10,146 nt of DNA from an uncultured Eggerthellaceae bacterium (lineage in GTDB: Bacteria > Actinomycetota > Coriobacteriia > Coriobacteriales > Eggerthellaceae). Below, piece after piece: positions 4,346 to 10,146 of this stretch. How positions within the stretch are numbered: the stretch's first letter is position 1; the number at the start of each line of letters is the position of its first letter. The stretch spans positions 1-10,146 of the forward strand of contig CAKTYF010000073.1 of the NCBI GenBank assembly GCA_934631995.1, in the 5' to 3' direction. Position numbers and translations under genes: made by a program. The notes under the pieces are model-generated. The model worked only from the letters and a program-made list of their open reading frames with translations. It was not told the origin of the DNA and ran no database searches.

Positions 4346-6412
4346 TTAGCGTTTGTTCTTTTTAATAGGCTTGCGTCCTTTTTGGGTGAACGGTTTGCTG
4401 GTGCGGTCCGAAGGAGCAGAGCTTGGCTTTGAACTGCGGTTTTGTCGTGTAGCACTGGCGAATCTACCAGGACGGGTTGCCTCGTTCGTGCGAGATGCGC
4501 CTTTGCCGCCCTTCTTGCTTTCGCTTTTGCTGATCTGTCGATCGATGGATTTCAGACGGCTCTTTGTTGCAGCGCGGTTTTTCGCACCTTTTGCGCCTTT
4601 GGCTCCGTTGCGTGAGTCGAAGCGCTCGTTTTCAGGGGCTGCCGTGCGACGCTTATTCTCGCTGCCGTTGCGCTCGCTCATGCGGCTGCCGCGTTCGCCG
4701 CTGCGTGCGTTGTTACGACCGCTGCTGCGCGAATCTCCGCGGGCGCCGTTGCGCGCATTGCGAGCGCCTTTGCCTTTCGGGGTGTTCGCGCTTGATTCGC
4801 GGCGCTTGTTCGCGCGCTTTCCTTGCGGTTGCTCGGAATCTTCATCGGGCGTGCCGTCAAGCTGCTGGCTGAGCTTTTTCGCGAAGTACTGGGAGCTTTC
4901 GGCTTCGGCATCAGCCAGCGTAAGCTTTCCGCCGCGCTTCTTTTCGACCTTTGCCGCTTTTGCGTTCTTCGCTGCCTTTGCGGGCTTTTCCGCAGCTGCG
5001 ATCATAGGTGCTGCAGCCTCTGTGCCTGCGGCTTTCTCGGCATTGCGCTCTTCAGCAGCTGCTTCGCGTGCGGCGGCTTTCTGTAAATCCTTAACGTACT
5101 GGTCAACAGCGGTTTTCTTCTTTTTGCCTTGGCGCGCCGCCTCTTTTTCCTCGGCCTTGCGCACTTTTGCCTTTTCCTTGCGCTTCATGCGCGCCTTGAC
5201 CTCTTTTTTCGCCGCGATAATTTCGGGATCCGCTGCTTCCGTGGCGCGCATTGCATGCTCGATAGCCTGCTCTTTTGCTTCTTCCAAGTCGAAGTTCTCG
5301 ACATCGATCTCGGGGATGGACTGCTGCTTTGTCAGGCGCAGAATCTCTTTGAGGATCTTCTTGTTTTCAGGGGAAACGAAAGAAATCGCTTCGCCGCCCT
5401 TGCCCGCGCGGCCCGTGCGGCCAATGCGATGCACGTAATCTTCTGGCGCGTCGGGAAGGTCGAAGTTCACCACGTAGGAAACGTCGTTCACGTCAATGCC
5501 GCGCGCCAATACGTCGGTGCCCACGATAACGTCAATCTTGCCGCTCTCGAAATCGGCCAGGGCGCGCTGACGCTTTGCCTGCGAGCGATCGGAATGGATG
5601 GCAGCAGCGCGAATACCGGCCCTGTTCAGGCGACGAGCGCACGTGTCGGCACGTCCGCGTGTGCGAGCGAATACGATAACGCGCGGACTGCCCTTCTCTT
5701 TTAGAAGCGCAATCAGTAGCGCGGGCTTCAGCGCATGGGGAATGCGAATCAGGCTCTGCTTTACGGTGTCGGCCACTTCGCCGCGGCGCGCGACTTCAAC
5801 GCGCACGGGGTTGGAAAGCAGCTTGCCAATGCTCTTTTCCACGGCATCGTCGATTGTTGCGGAGAAAAGCATGGTCTGGCGTTTTTCGGGCAGGTAGCCG
5901 GCAATGCGGTGAATGTCGGGAGAAAAGCCCATGTCAAGCATGCGGTCTGCTTCGTCAAGTACAAAGAAGCGCACGCACGACAAGTCAACAAAGCCCTGGT
6001 TTTTCAAGTCAATCAGGCGGCCTGGCGTGGCAATAAGAATGTCAACTCCTGCTTTCAGCTTCTTGACCTGGGGGTTTTGGGAAACGCCGCCCACAATGGA
6101 CAGAATGCGATGGTTCGTTAGCTTCGAGATGGATGCGCAAACTTCGGCGATTTGTTGTGCCAGCTCGCGCGTGGGTGTGACAACCAGCATTTGCGGTGCG
6201 CAGCCCTTTTCGCCCGGTTGGAACAGATCCAAGCAGGGAAGGCTGAACGCAGCGGTTTTACCCGTGCCGGTTTTCGCGCCAGCAACAACGTCTTTGCCGG
6301 CAAGGATGGCGGGGATAGCTTGCTGCTGTACGGCAGTGGGCTCCTGATAGCCTAAAAGCTCCACGGCGGACAGCATAGTGGGGGATAATCCCAGTTCATT
6401 GAATGAAGACAC
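4346..6412 (-). CDS. DEAD-box ATP-dependent RNA helicase with long basic tail
   Basis: Unwinds short RNA duplexes with ATP; relatives act in ribosome assembly, mRNA decay and cold adaptation. The 688-residue protein has all core motifs: Q-motif region from F4 to Q29, Walker A AKTGTGKT (46-53), PTRELA (80-85), TPGR (129-132), DEAD (153-156), SAT (184-186), TDVLARGID (299-307) and HRIGRTGR (328-335). From about residue 385 to the end, some 300 residues are low-complexity and rich in Lys, Arg, Ala, Glu, Asn and Ser. Their first part is helical and charged (KARMKRKEKAKVRKAEEKEA); the later part is Arg/Asn/Gly/Ser-rich and probably disordered, suited to RNA binding. Start is GTG 6412 with AAGGA (6421-6425) 8 bases upstream. 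It follows the glycosyltransferase gene on the same strand by 74 bases with no clear terminator, so the two may be co-transcribed. Which named helicase (RhlE, CsdA/DeaD) is closest cannot be decided here. Confidence 0.95.
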   Translation of the reverse strand: MSSFNELGLSPTMLSAVELLGYQEPTAVQQQAIPAILAGKDVVAGAKTGTGKTAAFSLPCLDLFQPGEKGCAPQMLVVTPTRELAQQIAEVCASISKLTNHRILSIVGGVSQNPQVKKLKAGVDILIATPGRLIDLKNQGFVDLSCVRFFVLDEADRMLDMGFSPDIHRIAGYLPEKRQTMLFSATIDDAVEKSIGKLLSNPVRVEVARRGEVADTVKQSLIRIPHALKPALLIALLKEKGSPRVIVFARTRGRADTCARRLNRAGIRAAAIHSDRSQAKRQRALADFESGKIDVIVGTDVLARGIDVNDVSYVVNFDLPDAPEDYVHRIGRTGRAGKGGEAISFVSPENKKILKEILRLTKQQSIPEIDVENFDLEEAKEQAIEHAMRATEAADPEIIAAKKEVKARMKRKEKAKVRKAEEKEAARQGKKKKTAVDQYVKDLQKAAAREAAAEERNAEKAAGTEAAAPMIAAAEKPAKAAKNAKAAKVEKKRGGKLTLADAEAESSQYFAKKLSQQLDGTPDEDSEQPQGKRANKRRESSANTPKGKGARNARNGARGDSRSSGRNNARSGERGSRMSERNGSENKRRTAAPENERFDSRNGAKGAKGAKNRAATKSRLKSIDRQISKSESKKGGKGASRTNEATRPGRFASATRQNRSSKPSSAPSDRTSKPFTQKGRKPIKKNKR

Positions 6413-6486
6413 GATAATATTCCTTGTTTACTCGTTTTTGGGTTAGTACGTTTTGTTGGGTTTGCGAGCATCGAGCGGAAAATGCT

Positions 6487-7851
6487 CTAGCGCGTATGCG
6501 CGGGCTTCTTGCCCCAGTAGAAATGGGCAAAGTAGTGCTTGCGTGTCGCCCGAAGCATAGGCACGCGTCCCAGCGCCAAATCCATAGTGCGTGACGCAAT
6601 ATCGCGTGCGGCGTTCGGCTTGCGCAGCGTGTTTGCGTTTATCAGCAACGATTGCGCCCGCGTGGGCTGCTGATGGAACAGACGCAGCACTTCAAGAAGC
6701 TCGCGACCGGTGGTCACGTGAAGAGCGGCGCCGCGCGAAGTGAGCATGCGCACGTTAATGAATTCCTGTCCATACGCGCGCCCCAAAAGGATAAGGGGTG
6801 TTTTCGTGCACAGCGCTTCGGTGGTCACCAGGCCTCCTGGCTTGCATAAAACGGCATCGCAGCAGCTCATCAGCGCGGCCATTTGATCAGTGAACCCTAT
6901 AACTGATACGTTTTCCAAGCGAAGGTCTTCTATTTGCCGTGTAAGATGGTTTCGGTAATTTTCATCGTTTCCTGCACAGAATAGAAGATGCACATTAGGC
7001 ATGGTGTGCATATACGGAAGAATCTGATCCAAGATACCGCGGAACAGCACATAGGGGGACGCCATGGTGGAGCCCGCCAATGCCAGCACTACTGTCTTAT
7101 CTTGCGGTAAATCGTGGATTGCACGCGTTTCGGTTCGGTCGTATTCCTGCGAAAAATCAAGACGGGTGGGAATGCCGGTGATGGCAATGCGCTCTTCTTC
7201 CACTTTGCGCGGACGCAACGTTTCGGCCATGCTTTCCGTTCCAACGCAGAACAAGTCAGCAGCGCGATGCGGCCACCACCCTTCCGTCTCGTAATCGGTG
7301 GGAACACATACCAGGGGAAAATTCTGTCCAGTCGCCATGCGCGCACCAACCGTGGCATTTGCCGCCGTGATGTGCGTACAGATAACGGCCAAGGGCTTCT
7401 TTTCGCGAATCATCTCCGTGTAACGAGGGAACATGATGCGCGCCCACGACCATCCGCCGCCCCATAGCAGGCGCCCGGTGAAAAGATAACGCCAGACAAA
7501 GTCGTACCAGGGGCGGGTGACGCCGGTGAAAAGATGCGCCCAATGATCGCCGTTGAAACGTATGCGTCCGTAATCAAGGATGTCAACAACCTCTACCTGA
7601 AGGTTTTCAGGCGCGCCTTCAATGCCTTCCAGGTCTTCGAAAGCCTGGGCAATGGCTTGAGCTGCAAGTTTATGACCCGAACCAACGGAAGCATGAACCA
7701 CCAAAACGACAGGAGAGCACTCATCGGGGTTTGCCCGAAGCAGGTTCTTCTTCTCGTTTTCTTCTGGAACTGCTTTGCTTATCGCTGTTGGTGCCGGCGT
7801 GTCGCTTGCGTCGCACGTATGTTGCGGTTGTGTATCCATGCTGCTCATCAT
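6487..7851 (-). CDS. MGDG synthase/UgtP-like glycosyltransferase
   Basis: Probably transfers a sugar from a nucleotide-sugar to diacylglycerol or a similar lipid at the inner face of the membrane. The 454-residue protein has the GT-B fold pattern of family GT28 relatives of MurG. The N-terminal domain opens with VVLVVHASVGSGH (residues 47-60), the glycine/histidine loop of MGDG synthases. It continues with DILDYGR, HITAANATVGARMA and VPTDYETEGWW. The C-terminal domain has VLALAGSTMAS, then CDAVLCKPGGLVTTEAL, the donor-binding segment, and PLILLGRAYGQE. No signal peptide is seen. Start is uncertain: ATG 7851 is used, with ATG 7848 and 7839 as alternatives, none with a strong Shine-Dalgarno sequence. 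The frame stays open to a TTG at 8019, but that extension would cover the tRNA-Glu promoter. The helicase gene follows 74 bases downstream. Substrate and linkage cannot be read from the sequence. Confidence 0.88.
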   Translation of the reverse strand: MMSSMDTQPQHTCDASDTPAPTAISKAVPEENEKKNLLRANPDECSPVVLVVHASVGSGHKLAAQAIAQAFEDLEGIEGAPENLQVEVVDILDYGRIRFNGDHWAHLFTGVTRPWYDFVWRYLFTGRLLWGGGWSWARIMFPRYTEMIREKKPLAVICTHITAANATVGARMATGQNFPLVCVPTDYETEGWWPHRAADLFCVGTESMAETLRPRKVEEERIAITGIPTRLDFSQEYDRTETRAIHDLPQDKTVVLALAGSTMASPYVLFRGILDQILPYMHTMPNVHLLFCAGNDENYRNHLTRQIEDLRLENVSVIGFTDQMAALMSCCDAVLCKPGGLVTTEALCTKTPLILLGRAYGQEFINVRMLTSRGAALHVTTGRELLEVLRLFHQQPTRAQSLLINANTLRKPNAARDIASRTMDLALGRVPMLRATRKHYFAHFYWGKKPAHTR

Positions 7852-7984
7852 ACGGCTTCGCGCGCGTGAAAGAGAGTGTAACAAATAAAAACCAAGGGAA
7901 ACCACAAGCTTTGTAGCGTTCGTGAGTGCTTGCGTGTAGCCTAGAGGGGGGGAAGGGGAGGCGAAAAATTTTTTAAAAAAGTGC

Positions 7985-8012
7985 TTGCAAAATAAAAGCC
8001 GCTTTGTAATAA
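7985..8012 (+). promoter_or_regulatory. Promoter of tRNA-Glu
   Basis: TTGCAA (7985-7990) and TAATAA (8007-8012) are separated by 16 bases, placing the transcript start near 8018-8020, about 20 bases before the tRNA. The A/T-rich run just upstream (AAAAATTTTTTAAAAAA, 7967-7980 region) could act as an UP element. TAATAT at 8010-8015 is a less well spaced alternative -10. The site overlaps the open frame extending upstream of the divergent glycosyltransferase gene, which argues for that gene starting further in. Confidence 0.7.
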
Positions 8013-8040
8013 TATCCAAGCTGTCGTTTGCAGCGCATTC

Positions 8041-8115
8041 GGCGCCATAGTCTATCGGTTAGGACGCGGCCCTTTCAAGGCTGAGAGACGGGTTCGATTC
8101 CCGTTGGTGCTACCA
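8041..8115 (+). tRNA. tRNA-Glu (anticodon UUC), CCA encoded
   Basis: The acceptor GGCGCCA (8041-8047) pairs with TGGTGCT (8105-8111), with G-U wobbles at the first and fourth pairs. Discriminator is A and the CCA is encoded (8113-8115). The D arm and loop read GTCTATCGGTTAGGAC. The anticodon stem closes the loop CTTTCAA, giving anticodon UUC. The T arm is ACGGG-TTCGATT-CCCGT. Length is 75 nt. It has its own promoter upstream and a terminator 9 bases downstream, so it is a single-gene unit. Its product also supplies Glu-tRNA for tetrapyrrole synthesis and for Glu-tRNA(Gln) routes in bacteria that use them. Confidence 0.96.
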
Positions 8116-8123
8116 CAAACATC

Positions 8124-8153
8124 AAGCCATCCTTCGGGGTGGCTTTTGTTTTT
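8124..8153 (+). terminator. Intrinsic terminator of tRNA-Glu
   Basis: AAGCCATCC (8124-8132) pairs with GGGTGGCTT (8137-8145), one T-G wobble included, around a stable TTCG tetraloop. A T-rich run follows (TTGTTTTT, to 8153). It begins 9 bases after the CCA end of the tRNA. Confidence 0.9.
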
Positions 8154-8171
8154 CCCGATTGCTTTTCAGAT

Positions 8172-8205
8172 GCGCCTTCGCCCCTTGAAAAGGGGACGAA
8201 GGCGC
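8172..8205. terminator. 15-bp hairpin between convergent tRNA-Glu and methyltransferase gene
   Basis: GCGCCTTCG (8172-8180) pairs with CGAAGGCGC (8197-8205). Inside it CCCCTT (8181-8186) pairs with AAGGGG (8190-8195) around a GAA loop, with one bulged A at 8196. It lies 20 bases after the methyltransferase stop on the minus strand. No U tract follows on the minus strand (ATCTGAAAAG). If it ends that transcript it does so without the classic U run; otherwise it protects the mRNA 3' end. Confidence 0.5.
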
Positions 8206-8224
8206 TCTTAACCCGATTTGGGCG

Positions 8225-9556
8225 CTATCTTGCACTTCCGCCGCGTTTGAAGATGCTCACGACTTCTACATGGAATGTTTGCGGGAACATATCCACGGGC
8301 TGCACGGACGCAAGTTCGTAGCCGCATTCCTTGAATCGTATAACATCACGCGCCCAAGTCGTGGGATTGCAGCTCACGTACGCAACGCGCTCGGGGCGTG
8401 CTGCGGCAATGTCTTCCACCACGCTTTGCGCAAGCCCTGCGCGCGGGGGATCAACAATCAGCGCATCCATCTGGCCGATTCCTTTGATTTGACGTGCTGC
8501 ATCGCCGCCAACAACGTCCACGTCAACATTGTTGATTTCGGCATTACGGCGCAAATCGCGCACCGATGATCCTGCGGCTTCAATGGCAACAACGTTAGCT
8601 CCCGCTTTTGCCAGCGGGATAGAGAACGTGCCGCCGCCGGCATATAGGTCACCCACGTACAAGCCGTCTACGCCGCCCAAGCCGCTCATGACTTGCTCGA
8701 CAAGATTTTCAGCCTGTGCCGTGTTCACCTGGAAAAACGAAGGAGCGCTGGTGAAAAACTTGCAGGCGCACAGCTTCTCTTCCCACATGCCCTTGCCATC
8801 AAGCGCTTCAACTTTTTTCACGGCACGCGCTTTGCCGGGGTCGGCCAGCACGCGGACAATACTGGTGACCTGGGGCAGCGCGCTGTTAAGGACTTTCACG
8901 GCCGTTGCGCGCGGGAATGACGAAGGCTTTGTCCACAGCGCCACTTCAAGGTTTTTCGTGCGCACGCTTCCGCGCACACCAATGCGGAATATGCCCAGAT
9001 CAGAGTTGCCTTGCAGGTAGCGGAGCGCCCCCCGTAGCGCTTTGGGGGAGCGCTCGATGCATTTATGGGCCAAAGGACAACTTTCCGCGAAGGCTAAATC
9101 ATGCGAACCTTCGGCGCAAAAGCCAATATCTAAGCGGCCTTGAGCATCGTTTTGGGCGGAAAGCTCCAGCTTGTTGCGATAACCCCATTCGCGCTTGCTG
9201 CGCAACACGGGTTTGACCAGATCTGTTGCTGCTTCCTGCGAAAAGCCACCCAAGCGGGACAGCGCGGAAACCACATTGTCGCGCTTTGCGGCAAGCTGGG
9301 CGTCGTAAGCAAGGTGCTGCCAGGAACATCCGCCGCAGGTGGCCACAAACGGGCAGGTGGGCATTGCGCGCAGGGGAGAGGGCTCAAGAAGCTCAACGAT
9401 GCGCGCGCGAGCGAAGGACGATTTTTCCTCAAGTATCTCTATGGTGGCCACGTCTTGCGGCGCGCCTCCCGTTACGAAAACCGTTTTGCCGCTTTCAAGG
9501 TGTCCCACCGCGCAGGCATCGGTTCCCATGCGCTCAAGTGTAATGCGTTCAGTCAT
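8225..9556 (-). CDS. TrmA/RumA-family RNA (uracil-C5) methyltransferase
   Basis: Transfers a methyl group from S-adenosylmethionine to C5 of a uridine in 23S rRNA or tRNA. The 443-residue protein starts with a TRAM-like beta-rich RNA-binding region (residues 1-60). Next comes an iron-sulphur cluster motif, Cys68-x5-Cys74-x2-Cys77 (CPFVATCGGC), with a likely fourth ligand at Cys160 (ESCPLAHKC). The methyltransferase half has the SAM loop DLYAGGGTFSIPLA, VDPPRAGL, the catalytic Cys396 in VSCNPTTWARD, and FHVEVVSIF, whose Glu431 matches the family's general base. All key residues are present. Start is ATG 9556 because AAGGA lies 9 bases upstream; an in-frame TTG at 9574 overlaps that site. Whether it modifies 23S rRNA U1939-like, U747-like, or tRNA position 54 cannot be told from sequence alone, so no gene symbol is given. 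It converges on tRNA-Glu and is divergent from tRNA-Arg. Confidence 0.95.
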   Translation of the reverse strand: MTERITLERMGTDACAVGHLESGKTVFVTGGAPQDVATIEILEEKSSFARARIVELLEPSPLRAMPTCPFVATCGGCSWQHLAYDAQLAAKRDNVVSALSRLGGFSQEAATDLVKPVLRSKREWGYRNKLELSAQNDAQGRLDIGFCAEGSHDLAFAESCPLAHKCIERSPKALRGALRYLQGNSDLGIFRIGVRGSVRTKNLEVALWTKPSSFPRATAVKVLNSALPQVTSIVRVLADPGKARAVKKVEALDGKGMWEEKLCACKFFTSAPSFFQVNTAQAENLVEQVMSGLGGVDGLYVGDLYAGGGTFSIPLAKAGANVVAIEAAGSSVRDLRRNAEINNVDVDVVGGDAARQIKGIGQMDALIVDPPRAGLAQSVVEDIAAARPERVAYVSCNPTTWARDVIRFKECGYELASVQPVDMFPQTFHVEVVSIFKRGGSAR

Positions 9557-9593
9557 ATTTTTGAATCCTTGCAAAGTTTTTCAGATGTGTTCA

Positions 9594-9622
9594 TTTCGGA
9601 TGTGCACATGATAGCGTATAAT
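9594..9622 (+). promoter_or_regulatory. Promoter of tRNA-Arg
   Basis: A perfect -10 TATAAT (9617-9622) lies 13 bases before the tRNA 5' end. The hexamer 17 bases upstream is TTTCGG (9594-9599), a weak -35. The palindrome TGTGCACA (9601-9608) sits in the spacer. The position fits a short-leader tRNA transcript starting near 9629. Confidence 0.65.
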
Positions 9623-9635
9623 TACCCAACGTTGC

Positions 9636-9711
9636 GCCCTCGTGGCTCAGGGGATAGAGCGTCTGCCTCCGGAGCAGAAGGCCGTAGGTTCGAATCCTAC
9701 CGAGGGCGCCA
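9636..9711 (+). tRNA. tRNA-Arg (anticodon CCG), CCA encoded
   Basis: The acceptor GCCCTCG (9636-9642) pairs perfectly with CGAGGGC (9701-9707). Discriminator is G and the CCA is encoded (9709-9711). T8 and G9 precede the D stem GCTC/GAGC. The anticodon stem TCTGC/GCAGA closes the loop CTCCGGA, giving anticodon CCG, which reads CGG. The variable loop AGGCC and T arm GTAGG-TTCGAAT-CCTAC are standard. Length is 76 nt. The two bases before 9636 extend the acceptor complement (GC with GC at 9708-9709), but the position of T8-G9 fixes the start at 9636. Confidence 0.96.
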
Positions 9712-10146
9712 TCTTATTACTTCTTTCGGCCGCGTTGGATGCTGGCTAACCTTGAAGCCATCGCGACCTCCCGTTTTATTCCCTTGCTTTAGCTGGGATC
9801 AGAATCTCGCAGTTCGCAATCTGTGGAGTTTATGTTTCAGCGGACCGTGCCCCCGAATGTTTGGGGCTTGTCGTTTTGCGGCGGCGAGCTGCGTCCTCTC
9901 TCTCGTGCTGCCCGCTCTCCCTGCATTGGCGCCCCCTCTACGCACATCCTTGATCCAAATCGGGACGAATTGCTCCTCCTCCTGCATTGGCGGACCCCCT
10001 TGTTGGAAAAGAGGGGGCGAATTCGGGCAAATCGACGATAATCGGTGGTCGGCGATTCGGCTGGGAGGCGTGCCTCAGTCGCGCAATTCTTTGACCTGGG
10101 GTTTTGCCGGAGCGTTTTTCTCGTTGCGTCCCGCATGCCGGAAAAC
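9712..10146. other. Gene-free stretch after tRNA-Arg, to the window edge
   Basis: I see no supported gene in these 435 bases. A short plus-strand frame (GTG 9823 or ATG 9832 to 10041) has GGAG shortly before the ATG, but its product is low in recognisable features, so I leave it uncalled. Visible structure: a weak hairpin TGGCT/AGCCA (9743-9760) that could end the tRNA transcript; CCCCCT/AGGGGG (9995-10000 with 10012-10017); the palindrome CGAATTCG (10018-10025); and a 12-base direct repeat listed separately. It could be a dispersed intergenic repeat of the genome, or the leader of a gene beyond the window. Confidence 0.5.
9920..9992 (+). repeat. Two copies of a 12-base direct repeat, 61 bases apart
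   Basis: CCTGCATTGGCG occurs at 9920-9931 and again at 9981-9992. Both copies are preceded by a pyrimidine-rich GCTC/CTCC tract and followed within a few bases by a run of five C (GCCCCC and GACCCCC). The similar flanks suggest a degenerate longer unit rather than chance. Only two copies are present, so it is not a CRISPR array. Confidence 0.5.

Noticed and set aside
4353..5438. 361-codon plus-strand frame opposite the helicase tail
   Set aside because: It is antisense to a full set of DEAD-box motifs and a tail continuous with them; its Ala/Ser/Phe/Arg-rich product reflects the reversed low-complexity tail.
9557..9574. TTG at 9574 as the methyltransferase start
   Set aside because: The AAGGA site lies just after it and is correctly placed for ATG 9556.
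9920..9992. CRISPR-like array
   Set aside because: There are only two short direct repeats, with no third copy or regular spacers and no cas genes in the window.
9823..10041. 72-codon plus-strand frame after tRNA-Arg
   Set aside because: A GGAG lies near an internal ATG, but the product has no recognisable features and the frame runs through direct repeats and a hairpin. Coding cannot be supported from sequence alone.

Overview
The window is an ordinary stretch of bacterial chromosome. The best guess for the source is a moderate-GC Actinomycetota of class Coriobacteriia (Eggerthellales-like). This is inferred from the infC-rpmI-rplT cluster, the IF3 sequence style, and the mix of a NifX-like protein, a DUF4143 ATPase and an MGDG-synthase-type glycosyltransferase. 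It was not checked against any database.

Layout, left to right. The 3' end of a DUF4143-type ATPase gene (1-483, +) converges on tRNA-Leu(UAG) (549-631, -), with a two-way terminator between them. A promoter near 734-761 and a leader with an attenuator-like hairpin lead into infC-rpmI-rplT (908-2044, +), which ends in a strong terminator. argG (2148-3368, +) follows. Next comes a gene-poor stretch of about 980 bases (3369-4345) with several strong palindromes and a NifX-like gene broken by a frameshift (3706-4070, -). On the minus strand are a DEAD-box RNA helicase with a roughly 300-residue basic tail (4346-6412) and, upstream of it, an MGDG synthase/UgtP-like glycosyltransferase (6487-7851). 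tRNA-Glu(UUC) (8041-8115, +) has its own promoter and terminator. It converges on a TrmA/RumA-family RNA uracil-C5 methyltransferase (8225-9556, -). tRNA-Arg(CCG) (9636-9711, +) is divergent from that gene. The last 435 bases hold no gene I can support, only a small direct repeat and short hairpins.

Most genes serve translation and RNA metabolism: IF3, bL35, bL20, three tRNAs, an RNA helicase and an RNA methyltransferase. argG supplies arginine biosynthesis, and the glycosyltransferase probably makes membrane glycolipid. I see no convincing undescribed multi-gene system. The points most worth a second look are the AUA start of infC, the terminator/antiterminator arrangement in its leader, the broken NifX-like gene, the cluster of U-tract-less palindromes after argG, and the repeat-bearing 3' region.
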